64,000 bases of DNA from Proteles cristata cristata (GCA_017311185.1 JAESUZ010004914.1:481001-545000); one strand, 5' to 3'. Shown: positions 1 through 18,656, counted from the stretch's first letter. Made by a program: numbers and translations. Notes: generated from the sequence alone by a model not told the origin.

Positions 1-2576
1 ATAAACCACATCTTCTTGATCCATTCATCTGTTGATGGCCACTTAGGCTCTTTCCAGGTTTTAGCTATTGTGGAGAGTGCTGCTATGAACATTGGGGTAC
101 ATGTGCTCCTATGCATCAACATTTCTGTATCCCTTGGGTAAATTCCTAGCAGTGCTATTGCTGGGTCATAGGGAGTTCTATTGTTAGTTTCCTGAGGAAC
201 CTCCACACTGTTTTCCAGAGGGGCTGTACCAGTTTACACTCCCACCAACAGTGTAGGAGGGTGCCCGTTTCTCCACATCCTCGCCAGCATCTAGAGTCCT
301 ATGATTTGCTCATTTTAGCCACTCTGAGTGGCGTGAGGTGTATCTCAGTGTGGTTTTGATTTGTATTTCCCTGATGAGGAGGGATGCTGAGCATTGTTTC
401 ATGTGTCTGTTGGCCATCTCGATGTCCTCTTTGGAGAAGTGTCTGTTCATATCTTCTGCCCATTTCTTCACTGGGTTGTTTGTTTTTTCGGGCGTGTAGT
501 TTGGTGAGTTCCTTATAGATTCTGGATATTAGACCCTTTATCTGATATGTCATTTGCAACTATCTTTTCCCATTCCGTTGGTTGCCTATTAATTTTCTGG
601 GTTGCTTCCTTGGCTGTGCAGAAGCTTTTAATCTTGAGGAGGTCCCAACAGTTTATTTTTGCTCTTGATTCACTTGCTTTTGGGGATGTGTCAAGTAAGA
701 AGTTGCTGCGGTGGAGGTCAAGGAGGTTGTTTCCTGCTTTCACCCTCTAGGGTGTTGATAGTTTCCTGTCTCACGTTCAGGTCCTTTATCCATTTTGAGT
801 TTATTTTTGTGCATGGTGTGAGAAAATGATCTAGTTTCATTCTTCTGCATGTTGCTGTCCAGTTCTCCCAACACCATCTGTTAAAAAGGCTGTCTTTTTT
901 TCCATCAGATATTCTTTCCTGCTTTGTCAAAGATTAGTTGGCTGTATACTTTTGGGTCCACTTCTGAGTTCTCAATTCTGTTCCATTGGTCTATGTGTCT
1001 GTTTTGTGCCAATACCATACTGTCTTGATGATGACAGCTTTGTAGTAGAGGCTAAAGTCTGGGATGGTGATCCCTCCTGTTTTGGTTTTATTTTTCAGGA
1101 TTACTTTGGCTATTCGGGGTCTTTTGTGGTTCCATACAAATTTTTGGATAGTTTGTTATAGTTTTGAGAAGTATGCTGGTGCAATTTTGATTGGAATTGC
1201 ATTGAATGTGTAGAGTGCCTTAGGTAGTAATGACATCTTAACTATATTTATTCTTCCTATCCATGAGCATGGAATATTTTTCCATTTCTTTGTGTCTTCT
1301 TCAATTTCCTTCATAAGTTTTCTACAGTTTTCATCATACAGATCTCTTGTATCCTTGGTTAGGTTTATTCCGAGGTATTTTATGTTTTTTTTGTGCAATT
1401 GTGAATGGGAGCAGTTTCTTGATTTCTCTTTCTGTTGCTTCATTGTTGGTGTATAAAAATGCAACCAATTTCTGTACGTTGATTTTGTACCCTGCAACTT
1501 GGCTGAATTCTTGGATCAGTTCTAGTAGGCTTCTGGTGGAGTCTGTCGGGTTTTCGATGTAGAGTATCATGTCTTCTGCAAAGAGTGAAGTTTGACTTCC
1601 TCTTTGCCAATTCTGATGCCTTTGATTTCCTTTTGTTGTCTGATGGCTGATGCTAGGACTTCCAGCACTATGTTAAACAACAGTGGTGAGAGTGGACATC
1701 CCTGTCGTGTTCCTGATCTCAGGGGAAAGCTCTCAGTGTTTTCCCGTTGAGGATGATGTTAGCTGAAGGCTTCTCATAGATGGCTTTGATGATGTTTAAG
1801 TAGGTTCCTTCTATCCCAACTTTCTCGAGAGTCTTTATTAAGAAGGGATGCTGTATTTTGTCAAATGCTTTCTCTGCATCTATTGGCAGGATCATATGGT
1901 TTTTATCTTTTCTTTAATTGATACGATGTATCACATTGATTGATTTGCGAATATTGAACCAGCCCTGTAACCCAGGAATGAATCCCACTTGATCTTGGTG
2001 GATGATTCTTTTTATATGCTGCTGGATTCGATTTGCAAGGATCTTGTTGAGAATTTTTGCATCCCTATTCATCAAGGATATTGGCCTGTAGTTCTCTTTT
2101 TTTGCTGGATCTCTGTCTGGCTTGGGAATCAGAGTGATGCTGGCTTCATAAAATGAGTCAGGGAGTTTTCCTTCGATTTCTATTTTTTGGAATAGCTTGA
2201 GAAGAATTGGGATTAATTCTGTTTTAAATGTCTGGTAGAATTCCCCAGGGAAGCCATCAGGTCCAGGGCTCTTATTTGTTGGGAGATTTTGGATCACTGA
2301 TTCCATTTCTTCACTCCTTATGGGTCTGTTCAGGTTTTCTATTTCTTCCCGTGTGAATTTTGGTAGTGAGTGTGTGTTTAGGAATTTGTCCATTTCTTCT
2401 AAGTTGTCCAATTTGTTGGCATATAATTTTTCATAGTATTCCCTGATAATTGCTTGTATTTCTGAGGGATTGGTTGTAATAAGTCCATTTTCATTCATAT
2501 TTTTGTCTATTTGGGGAGCAAAGACACTTTTGACTCCTCTATTAGCTTTCACTTTTTCCTTCAAAGAGCGCTAGTT
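1..2576 (-). mobile_element. L1 LINE fragment, ORF2 and 3' part, 5'-truncated, decayed
   Basis: The minus strand encodes L1 ORF2 (reverse transcriptase) pieces in changing frames: 1914-2564 carries the conserved [18 protein letters not shown] and YRPISLMN stretches, 1334-1570 and 1156-1497 carry the following region ([15 protein letters not shown]), and 299-930 holds C-terminal pieces. The frame jumps show several indels, so no intact ORF2 is present. At about 1564-1575 the catalytic FADD-type box reads F-A-E-D, a Glu in place of the first Asp. The element runs off the left edge and stops at about 2576, a 5' truncation typical of L1. It lies antisense inside a HELZ intron. Confidence 0.93.
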
Positions 2577-5500
2577 TTGCAGTTAGTTGGTAGTTTTGAT
2601 TTTAGCCTTGTCCAGTTACCCCACAACCCCAAGTTCCCTTCTTTGGTGCAAAGTATTGTACGAATGTAACTTGAAGATTATATTCTTGACTGCTTGCCAT
2701 ATTCTGTTTTGCCTTTCCTGCTTTAGAAGCGGGTGAGGCTAGCTTGTGACTTACGTTGTACGGCCAGGTAGTAATAGTGCCTTCTCAGAGGGATTGTTGA
2801 TGTATGGTATTTAATAAACCATCTGATGCACATAACAGAGACAGTGATCAACAGATTAATAAATGAGACCTCTATTCATGTGTAAATTGTCAAAGCTAAT
2901 CATTTAAATGAGGTGTTCTATTTTAATGAAAGTTTCTGGCACCATAGTTAATGAGACTTGGAATTTCCACTAGAGCATTTAGCTCTTCCTTAGTGATTAG
3001 ATTTGATAGTATAATTATAAATAGAGCCCTAATTAACTCAGTTTCTGACCTCTCCCCCAGTTACTTATTTACATGTATACATGTAAAATGGCTTGGTAAC
3101 CTCAGACATCAGAGGTATACTTTATAAGACAGTGGTAATGGTAAGCAAATTATGAATTGTTTACTTACACTGACAACCACCTTTAACAAATAGAAATTTA
3201 TATGTGAACTTAGTTTTTCCTTAAATGGCTTTTGAAGTTTTAGCATTACATTTTGATATTTAGAGAGACAGCACTTGACTTCTTAGAAAATGATGATCAT
3301 ATGTTTCGCAACATAAAGAATATTTATAAACACACAAACATACATGGAGTCGATAGTGAGCCTAGAAGTAAGGATCTCTCACAGAGTAAAATGAGCCATT
3401 AAGCAATAAATAATGAAATGATTTTAGACCCGAGGATTCTATAACGAAACCGGAGTGTCAGACATTAATTGGATTGCCGTCTAAAAGTAAAGGAACAGTC
3501 TGATTGGCAGGAGATTGATGTAGAAGGAATAGTCTCTTCATGAAAGAAACAGAACCGTGTAAAACAACGGGAAACAAAACATGGTCAGGAAAGAAGGGAA
3601 AGAAATATAGTTCGCCCTTTTAAATAGCCTAGGGCCCCACAGGGTAGAAATACAAAGGGCATAACTTTCTTTTGCAGAGAGGGATTTTCTTCTGAAATTT
3701 ATAGTTGCAGGCCCTTGTCTCTCAGTGTAAATTTCATAGAAACTTCCCTCTGTGGGGAAAAAAATCTGAAATTTTAAACTCCTTGCCTGAAACGCATTTT
3801 ATTGTAGTCAGCATGCCCCGTAGCTTTGAATTTAAATAACCTAAATAGGTTTGTATCATATTTGAATTATTTTAGCAGATACAGCAAATTATTGATGACT
3901 GTTAAAGTTGTTAATGGATTATATTTGGATATTTTAATAAAAAGCTTAAATATATTCTCATTGACAAAGACTTTGATTTATTGAAGACTTCTTAAAAAAT
4001 CGAGAACTTTGGAGGCAGTTGGATCCTTGAAGATCATTTATTCTCACTCCTCCTTTTTAAAGGAGCCCGAGACACTAAGATGTTCAGAGATTTGCAGTTT
4101 ATACAGTTTTACTAATCCGGACTCCCAGCCCTGTGCAGTTTCTCACACTGTTCGTCTCTTTATGCCACAAGTAAGGTTTCTTCCTGCCAGCCAAGAAGTG
4201 GTGGCAGTTTACATGAAGTAGATATGTGGGTGGAGATTGGGGGAAACCAAATTATGTTCTGGGACCAAAAAAGTCTTCAGATGTATCAAGTTTTCCTTTT
4301 TGGTGGGGAAGCTGGGTAGGGCGGGTGTGATGGTTCATTGTAGAATTCTTCATTCTTAAAAGCTGTCTAGTTCCAGCTGCTAAATGTTCGACTGTTCAGA
4401 TGATTAATTTAGAAATCTCAAATACCAGAAAATTAACTATAAGGAATGTACTTCATTTCTCAGTGTTCTTTAAAGATTAAACAAAAATTCTCTGGCATTA
4501 CCTGCTTTTTAAAGATGGGAGATTTATTTAATTATGATAATTATGATTCTTTAGAGAGAACGCAAATAGTTAAGAGCCGAAGGCAAACTTCTGTGTAATA
4601 TCTATTTCCTACCCGAACTGACATTTTCTCACTGTAAGAGGCTTCGTGGGTCTGTAATGGAGCTTGACTGTTTCATATTCTAGAAAAGTAAACAAGAACC
4701 AGATAGATTCAGGGTAGCTCAAAATGTCACAGCAGTGAATCTGACATTTCTCTCTTAGGTATAATATCGCATTCATTCTAGTATCTCCTCTATTACCTTG
4801 TGTTTGGATGTAGGAAAATAATATTGCTTGGTGGGAAAAGTACTATTTGCAAATTGTAAGCGCCCCTGCCTGTGAGATGCTTCCAATGGTATTTTTCTTT
4901 ATTTAGAACTAAATTTATTTTAATGCACTTTGCTACAAATTCACATTCATTTCAGCATGCCTTTCTTTTAAGAACAAAACTCAGAGGTAAATGTACCACG
5001 TTTTTGGAAATTAAGGCAAATTTTTATTTACCTATTATTATGATTGAATCTTTTGAACCTAATGTGACGTTAAGGTTATTTTTAGAGTTCTGCTAGGATC
5101 ATGCAACTTATTTTAAAAACAACTGAAATGTATTTTATTTTTAAAGATAACTGAAAAATTATTGAAATGAAATAAAACAACCTATTATTTCCACTAGCTA
5201 CATGTCAGTTGGACAACAGGAAGGTCTTTCAGGCAGCACTGGTCTAGAGAAAGGCTCCTACCCGTAGTGCTTTGAAATTGCCTTATGTTTTTTCTTTGAT
5301 GTTGTTCTACCTTCTCTTTTCTCTGTTTCTAAAGCTTTTGTTGATCAACTGTTAGACCTCCTGGATTCTCCAAATCTTTTTTTGATCCTGTCAGATCTTG
5401 ACATTTTCCTACTTCCTGAAGGATTTTTTGATTTCACCTACAAACCCTTCTGTTGCATTTTAGATTTGAGGCCACAAGTGTTTAATTTGCAACAGTTCTT

Positions 5501-6211
5501 TATTCCCAAATTTTCCTTTTTTGTAACTGATTATTTTTTATAAATATAAGGCTCCCCCGGGACTCCCCTCCTGTTTGTTTATCTGTGACCAACTTTTATG
5601 GTGGAGATTCTTTTTAAATGCCTAGGAACCTTCAGTTATCTGTGTCACTAAAAAACCTGGGGAGTGTTGTATATATCTCAGGACTTACTGCCTGGCAGGC
5701 TTTCCCCTGGGGCCCTTTCACTGCTTGAATACCTCTGGTTGTTGGGAGTAGTATAGGGTGAGGCCAGCTGTTCCCTGCACAGACTTTCATTTAACCCGCC
5801 AATTGTACTGCTTCACTTGTCACTGTGGCTGGCGTTCATGAGGCTCGAGCTTCGTGGGATTGCGCAGGGCAGATGGGTGCCCGTCTTGGTGGCTGTAACT
5901 CCATCCTTCTTCCGCAGACGCGGTTCCTCCATTGAGTTTCCATATATTCCAGAAATGTGTCCTTTATTCATATCCAGTCATCAGTCTTGATTGTTGTAGA
6001 TCTTTTGTGTATTCATTTATTATTTTTTTTGTGGGGTCTCGGGCCAAACTCCAGTCTCCACCACTAACTGGGGATCATGCCTTTTAAAGAAATACTGTTT
6101 TATAAGTTATCAACCACTTGTCTATAGATGACATCACACGAACCCATGGACATTGTTGCAGACTACAGCCTGTCCCTCACATTGTGCCTGGCTTGCTAAT
6201 ATTGATTGTTC
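2577..6211. other. HELZ intron, no gene or recognised young repeat
   Basis: AT-rich sequence with stops in every frame; the longest open frame (4009-4221, 70 codons) lacks convincing splice sites and resembles no protein I know. No felid SINE is present in this 3.6 kb. The part from about 5280 to 6080 may be an old interspersed repeat, but I could not identify it. Confidence 0.5.
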
Positions 6212-6360
6212 TTTTAAATGTTTAATTTATTTATTTTGAGAGAGAGAAAGAGAGCGTGTAGGGGAGGGGGGCAGACAGAGAGAGAGAACCCCAAGCAGCA
6301 TGATCTGAGCCGAAACCAAGAGTCAGACACTTAACTGATGGAGCCGTCCAAGCAGCCCAG
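6212..6360 (-). mobile_element. CAN-type SINE, internally deleted
   Basis: T-rich start, GAGAGAGAAAGAGAG stretch and the reverse-complement tRNA-like head (ACTTAACTGATGGAGCC) are visible. The middle CAGCACAGAGCC block is missing, so the copy is only about 150 bp. TTGATTGTT before it and TTGGTTGTT after it suggest a target-site duplication. Confidence 0.85.
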
Positions 6361-6885
6361 TGTTGGTTGTTTTCAGTCTTACAGGGTTACTCCTCTTCTC
6401 CCTCTTTCCTAGTTTCTTTCTTTCTGGGTTACCCTGTACCTCTCTATGAAATTAAGAGCACGTTGCTTTAAACATGAGTTGATAACCTTATGAGGAGCTA
6501 ACTTGAAGTAGTTAGTGCCTAAGAGTGCTTTTCAGTCCAGAATTTCTTCCTCACATCTTGAGAAAATTAAGTAGAAAATATAGTATTCAACTTTCAACAT
6601 TTTAATTCTTTTGTTAAATATTTATTGACTATCAAAGACACTGAATTTGTTGTTTAAAAACCTTCCTGAGGTTACGTCCCAATAGCTTACTCTTGAATTC
6701 CTCCAAACATGTTAAAGAAGAAATACCACCAATTTACAGTCTCCTCCAGAGAATGGAAGAGAAGGGAACACCTGTCAGCTTACTGTAAATGGCTAGCATT
6801 ACTTTGATACCAAAACTAGACAAATCCAGCACATATAGAGAAGAACTATAGACTTTTATATATAGATATATAAAAGGTTTTTTTT

Positions 6886-6907
6886 TAATATTTTTATTTA
6901 TTTCTAG

Positions 6908-6944
<37 letters not shown>

Positions 6945-7123
6945 AGAGACAGTGTGAGCAGGGGAGGGTCAGAGAGAGAGGGAGATACAGACTCTGAAAT
7001 AGGCTCCAGGCTCTGAGCTGGCAGTCAGCACAGAGCCCGACATGGGGCTCGAACCCACAAACCGCGAGATCATGACCTAAGCGAAAGTTGGACGCTTAAC
7101 CGACTAAGCCACCCAGGCACCCC
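6886..7123 (-). mobile_element. CAN-type SINE
   Basis: Full-length reverse copy ending GCCACCCAGGCACCCC. TAAAAGGTTTTTTTT occurs at 6871-6885 and again at 7124-7138 as target-site duplication. It lies inside the old sense L1. Confidence 0.97.
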
Positions 7124-7149
7124 TAAAAGGTTTTTTTTAAGTAACTTAA

Positions 7150-7358
7150 ATTTTTTTGTTATTTATTTTTGAGAGAGAGGGAAAGAGAGCATGTGCAGGT
7201 TAGAGGCAGAGAGAGAGAGGGAGACACAGAATCTGAAGCAGGCTCCAGGCTTTGAGCTGTCAGCACAGAGACCAATGTGGGGCTCGAGCTCACAACCTAT
7301 GAGATCATGACCTTGGCTGAAGTCAGATGCTCAGCGGACTGAGCCACCCATGTGTCCC
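7150..7358 (-). mobile_element. CAN-type SINE
   Basis: Reverse copy with GA-rich stretch, CAGGCTCCAGGCTTTGAGCT and a degraded head (GAGCCACCCATGTGTCCC). It sits just right of another reverse copy, inside the old L1. Confidence 0.95.
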
Positions 7359-7460
7359 TTTAAACTTATATTTGTGAACATCAATGCAGATATCCTCAAC
7401 AAAACTTTAGTATATTGAATTCAATATATAAAAAAGAATTTAAAAAATAGTAATAATACA

Positions 7461-7670
7461 GGGGTGCCTGGATAGCTCGGTCGGTTAAACGTCCGACTTT
7501 GGCTCAGGTCATAATCTAGCAGTGGGCAAGTTCCGGCCCTGCATCAGGCTCTGTGCTAACAGCTCACAGCCTGGAGCCTGCTTTGGATCCTGTGTCTCCC
7601 TCCCTCTCTGCCCCTCCCCTGGTCACTCTCTGCCTCTCTTTCAAAAATAAATAAACATTTACAAAAATTA
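7461..7670 (+). mobile_element. CAN-type SINE
   Basis: Forward copy from GGGGTGCCTGGATAGCTCGG to an AAATAAATAAACATTT tail. It is the third SINE inside the old sense L1. Confidence 0.95.
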
Positions 7671-8090
7671 AAACTAGGAACAAGGTAAATGTTCACTTTC
7701 AACACTCCTATTTAGCATTGTACTGGAAATCTTAACCAAAGCAGTAAGGCAAGAAAAAGAACTAAAAGACATAGGGATTAGAAAGGAAGAAACAAAATTG
7801 TCCCTATTTAAAGATGACATTGTCAGTATAGGAAAACCCAAGGAATCTATCCAAACCAACAAACATCCTATGACTAACATGAATATAGCACGGCTTCAGG
7901 ATATACAGCCAATAGCCACAAATGAATGTCATTTCTATATATTAATAGTGTATAATTGGGAACCAAAATGTACAAGCCAATAATATTTACAAATAGCCCA
8001 AAGAAAAATGAAATAGGTTTAAAGCTAACAAAAACAGTATAGGATCTGTATGCTGAAAACCACAGAACTACAAAAATGTAATTTGTTTGG

Positions 8091-8545
8091 TATATAAGCC
8101 ATTTATTCTCAGTTGTCATCAAGATTTCTCTGCCTTTACTCAAATTCCTTTAAGGACAGATTCCAAAGTAGCAAATCATATTTTCATACATCACCTTCAT
8201 CCATGTCGTATGAAATAGATGTACCATTAGGCTTTTTAAAAATAATTTTAAGTTTTTGTTCTCTTTCTGACATCAAGGATCAGTCATATTCATGATGTGA
8301 TTTGAAATTGAATTTCACATTCCATCTGCACATTCATCTTTGTCAATAGCTGCTTAGGAACCATTATAAATATGTTACTCAGCACTTCCACAACTCTTGC
8401 TATGCATATCAACTGTGTGATTTTTTTTTTAATTTCAATTGAAAGATACAAATGATACACATCTTATAAAAAGCTTAATTGAATATTGCCTCCCTTCGTA
8501 TCACCCTTTCCACTGCTTTCTGATTTTTAGCTTTCCTCATTTTAG
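8091..8545. other. HELZ intron, nothing recognised
   Basis: AT-rich intronic sequence with no splice-flanked open frame, SINE or RNA gene that I can see. Confidence 0.5.
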
Positions 8546-8555
8546 CCTTGTGGTT

Positions 8556-8561
<6 letters not shown>

Positions 8562-8618
<57 letters not shown>
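8562..8618. repeat. (TG)n microsatellite
   Basis: About 28 uninterrupted TG units. The tract lies between the target-site duplications of the adjacent SINE, so it belongs to that insertion's tail region. Confidence 0.98.
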
Positions 8619-8620
<2 letters not shown>

Positions 8621-8826
8621 TTAAGATTTTTCTTAAAGTTTATTTGAGAGAGAGCGTGTGCATGCCTGCACACGCACGATGGGGGAGGGGCAGAGAGAGA
8701 GAATCCCAAGCAGGCTTCATGCTGTCAGCATGGAGCCTGATGCAGGATTCGAGCTCAAGAACTGCGAGATCATGACCTGAGCTGAAATCAAGAGTCGGAT
8801 GCTTAACCGACAGCCACCCAGGCACT
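8619..8826 (-). mobile_element. CAN-type SINE with (TG)n in its tail region
   Basis: Reverse copy with GAGAGAGAGCGTGTGCATGC stretch and CCACCCAGGCACT head. CCTTGTGGTTTAT at 8546-8558 and 8827-8839 brackets both the (TG)n tract and the SINE body. Confidence 0.96.
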
Positions 8827-8839
8827 CCTTGTGGTTTAT

Positions 8840-9439
8840 GAGTCTATTCATTGTTAAAAGGTATTTGTTTATACTACTACCTGTGTACATATGTTTATTA
8901 TTTAATGAAAAAAGGCTTATAAAGTTAATGCCCGAAGTTCATGTGATATCCTTAATGTTCTGTATCGTCAGGGGATTTGATTATTATAACCTGTTCTTTC
9001 CGAGCCCATAACAGATGTTAGTTTTTTAGTTTCATATTCACACGTAAAGGCTTTACAGTGTGATTCCCTTACACATTATGGCTGGGCTTACTAAACACTT
9101 AAGGCATGGTAATCAAAAGAAACACTTCATTTTGATTCTAGGAACTGATGATCTTCATAACAAATCTTGATAAAAAAAACACTGCACAAGTTGTTGTGAT
9201 CAGTCGTTCAGGGATTGCCTAACCATAGAGAGCATAAAGCAGTTTAGAAAGGTTAGTTATTCTACTCAGCATTGTAACTTAATGGCCTAGACAAAGAAAT
9301 TTCAAATGTACTGATTAAATTCATAGTTGACAGTTAGGATGGCTAATGTTCTAGAAAACCAGAATCAAATTCAGAATGATCATTGACAAAAGTTACATGC
9401 ATTCATTCATTTATTAATGTTTGTTTATGTATTTATTTA
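8840..9439. other. HELZ intron, nothing recognised
   Basis: AT-rich intronic sequence; no gene, RNA or repeat recognised. Confidence 0.5.
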
Positions 9440-9615
9440 TTTTTATGTTTTATTTATTTCTGAGAGAAAGAGGGAAATAACAGAATCTGAGGCAGGCTCC
9501 AGGCTCTGAGCCAGCTGTCAGCACAGAGCCCGACCTGGGGCTCGAACCCACGAACCACGAGATCATGACCTGAGCCGAAGTTGGACGCTACGGACTGAGC
9601 CACCCAGGCGCCCCT
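9440..9615 (-). mobile_element. CAN-type SINE
   Basis: Reverse copy from TTATTTATTTCTGAGAG to CCACCCAGGCGCCCC, with a shortened GA stretch. Directly abutted by another reverse copy. Confidence 0.95.
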
Positions 9616-10079
9616 GTTTAATTATTTTTGAGAAAGAAAGAAGGAGTGAGCACGCAGGGGAGGAGCAGACAGAGAGGGAGACCAAGGGGCACCTAGGTGG
9701 CTCAGTCGGTTAGGTGCCCGGCTTCTGGCTCAGGTCATGATCTCGTGGTTTGTGGGTTTGAACCCTGCATCGGTCTCTGTGCTGATAGCTAGCACAGAGC
9801 CTGTAGCCTGTCTTTGGATTCTGTGTCTCCTCCTCTATCTGTCCCTCTCCTGCTCACCCTGTCACTGTCTCTCTCTCTCTCTCTCTCAAAAATAAATAAA
9901 ACATTAAAAAAATTAACCAAAAAAAAACAAACAAACAAACAAACAAAAAACAGACCGAGAATCCCAAGCAGACAGAGAATCCCAGGCAGGCTCCCATGCT
10001 GTCACCTAGGGCCTGAGATCATGATCTGAGCCAAAATCAAGAGTCGGACACTTAACTGACTAAGCCACCCAGGTGCCCC
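9616..10079 (-). mobile_element. CAN-type SINE interrupted by a second SINE
   Basis: Reverse copy whose tail side is at 9616-9685 and whose head side resumes at 9951 and ends CCACCCAGGTGCCCC at 10079. The break falls in the GA-rich stretch, where a forward copy (9686-9950) is inserted. Confidence 0.93.
9686..9950 (+). mobile_element. CAN-type SINE nested in an older SINE
   Basis: Forward copy GGGCACCTAGGTGGCTCAG through CTCTCTCTCTCAAAAATAAA, with a long tail that has become an (AAAC)n-like run at 9922-9950. It is younger than the reverse copy it interrupts. Confidence 0.95.
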
Positions 10080-10734
10080 TGAAAAAATTGCTTTTAAAGC
10101 AGAGCAGAATTGATGGTGAATTTCAGTATTATACTTACAGGGCAAAGAACAATATGGAAACAATATATGGAACAATATATGGAAAGAATTAGCTAGCTGG
10201 ATCTCTTGCATTTCTATTTAGTAGCTAAAACTTTGGAAATGAAGAAATGACTTGGATGCTCATTGTTTAATAGTGAGAAAATTGCTCTCCTCCCGTCCTT
10301 TCCTGCCTTTCTGAACAAGCGCCTGCAGTCCAGACCCATTCCCTCCCCTGCTTTATCTCCTCGTGGTTCATCTGGGATGACGTTCCCCTCACAGTGCTTA
10401 TACCCACACTTTCCTGCGTTTAACTGGCCCAACAGTATCTGTTTTATATTCCCAACAAACAAACTGCTGTTATTGTGCTAATTCACCTCTCTCTCTTCTT
10501 TGTAATCTAATCTCCAGTTCTTGAGTTCCAGTTATTGCTAACAGTAATGGCAAAAGAAAGATTCCTCAGAATCATAATGATCACAAACGGAATAATAAAT
10601 CTATTATTATTGAGGACGAGGGGGAGGGGGAGGGGGGTAATACAAAGTCTATCTCATTCTGTCATTTAAGATCTACATGGAATCTTATCTTTGTATGTTA
10701 CATTAAAACATTCTCTGACAACAAACCCTTCCTG
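10080..10734. other. HELZ intron, nothing recognised
   Basis: No gene or clear repeat. A short G-rich run (GAGGGGGAGGGGGAGGGGGG, about 10618-10637) stands out in otherwise AT-rich DNA. Confidence 0.45.
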
Positions 10735-10990
10735 TGTGCCAAGAACAGTTCTCAATGCTGTACATGCTGAACTCATTTAAATCTTAACCACAATGCTAAG
10801 AGGCAGGTCCTGTGGGTAACGAAGCCATGTGTACCTACGAAGCTCCCAAGAGTTAAGGTCGATTTCCCAGGTGACGCCTGGCTGGTAAAGGCAGCCTGAG
10901 GTCTAACCCAGATAGCCTGGCTCTAGGCTGAGGCTGCGTACCTAACTACCACTCGTACCGCCTTACCACCAGAGTGGAGACTGAATATCA
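10735..10990 (-). mobile_element. MIR SINE, ancient
   Basis: Matches the antisense MIR layout: CTGTGTGCCAAGAACAGTTCTCAATGC-type start, ACTCATTTAAATCTTAACCACAATGC, GAGGCAGGTCCTGTGGG, then a degraded tRNA-like part ending near CTGGCTCTAGGCTGAGGC. Diverged, as expected of a pan-mammalian repeat. Confidence 0.7.
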
Positions 10991-11529
10991 GTCACAGCAG
11001 TCAGGCAGGAAGAAATTGGAGGGGGCATGGGGAACTGTAAACAGTCTTGAAATGGCTGGCAATGGCTCTTGGTGAGAGGGTTAAAGGGATCTGAGTTGTG
11101 TGGTTTAGGGAGGAGGAAATACCAGCAGTAAGTTAATTGGGTTTCAAACCTATAAAAGATTGCTTTGAAGAAAGTAATGTTCTGTGTCCGTTGAAGACTG
11201 TTGAAAGGAAATGTGCAGTGGGCCAGATCAGGAGTCCTTCACCTCGGGCTGGAGGAGTCCTGTCTTGCCATTAAGTCTAAGGAATAATAAATCGGGAGGC
11301 TGTGAAGATCTGGCACAAGCCAGAAATCTAGAATGGGTTGCTGTTCAAGGTGGCCATCGTTCATTTGACTGTGACTGTAATTTCCCCCATTTAATTTTGA
11401 GTAGATACATTTCTTCTTCATTCTTAATCTAATGTTCCCTAAGATGGCAATAGAGTTTTAGAACTGAGGACAGGTAGTTCAGCTCCATATCTTACAGACA
11501 AGAAAACAGAACCAGAAATTATTACTTAA

Positions 11530-11722
11530 AAAAAATTTTTTTTAATGTTTCTTTAATTTGGGTGGGGGGAAGGGGCAGAGAGACACAGAGACAGAATCAG
11601 AAGCAGGCTCCAGGCTCTGAGCTGTCAGTGCAGAGCCTCACACAGGGCTCAAACCCACAAACCGTGAAATCATGACCTGAGCCAAAGTGGAACGCTTAAC
11701 TGACTAAGCCACCCAGGTGACC
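11530..11722 (-). mobile_element. CAN-type SINE
   Basis: Reverse copy ending GCCACCCAGGTGACC. ACCAGAAATTA at 11511-11521 and 11729-11739 is the target-site duplication. It lies 255 bp before the HELZ penultimate exon. Confidence 0.96.
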
Positions 11723-11976
11723 TCAAAAACCAGAAATTAGATATGTGTGGTCGTAGGACTACCTGCTAAGGGCCAGAGCTGAGTTTTGAACCCAGGACCC
11801 AGGCCAGAACTGAGTCCTGAACACTGTGTAAGGCTGCTTTTTGGGGCAGGGTGGGGTCATAGTCACAGACGGGAGCACTTTGAGAATTGCTGTTTAATAC
11901 AGTGAGATTGTTTGTACTGAAGGGGGAAGCGGTGTAAGCGTCACTGATTCATGAACTGTCCTTTTTCTTTGTGTAG

Positions 11977-18429
<6,453 letters not shown>

Positions 18430-18650
18430 TCACTTTTTTTCCCCCCCTCAAGGGCGAATGTTTTGATTTCTGTTTGTACGAATAGAATTAAGATAGTTGG
18501 ACTTCATCTGTAGCTGCACAGTTCCCTTTGTTTTAATATTAAACATGTTCTCACTTAATTGCTTTGCTGCTAGACTTGCAACTAATTTTTTAAAAGTATA
18601 TTCCATTATTTTGCATTTTTGACGTGAGTCTTTCGACAGCTTTTATGTAG

Positions 18651-18656
18651 AATAAA
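18651..18656 (+). terminator. HELZ: Candidate proximal polyadenylation signal of HELZ
   Basis: AATAAA 222 bp after the stop codon, followed by T-rich sequence and TGTGTATTGTTACATATGTT, a possible downstream GT-rich element. Confidence 0.45.

Larger units (their letters stand above)
6640..8090 (+). mobile_element. Old L1 ORF2 fragment, sense strand, split by three SINEs
   Basis: Pieces at 6640-6870, 7359-7440 and 7680-8090 translate to diverged L1 ORF2: a GATACCAAAACTAGACAAA segment, then a CTCAACAAAACTTT segment, then a frame resembling the ORF2 LLF-IVLE--AIRQEKE region, and LFKDD at the position of the FADD active box (about 7799-7815). The pieces are collinear, so this is one element interrupted by the SINEs at 6886, 7150 and 7461. 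Many stops and substitutions make it much older than the L1 at 1-2576. Confidence 0.8.

Noticed and set aside
4009..4221. Possible extra HELZ exon
   Set aside because: The 70-codon frame does not resemble HELZ and lacks convincing splice sites; the exon at 11977 must be preceded by one not in this window or not visible to me.
9700..9760. tRNA-like sequence with A- and B-box-like motifs (also in every forward SINE)
   Set aside because: These are the tRNA-derived heads of SINEs, followed by CT-rich and A-tail parts, not tRNA genes.
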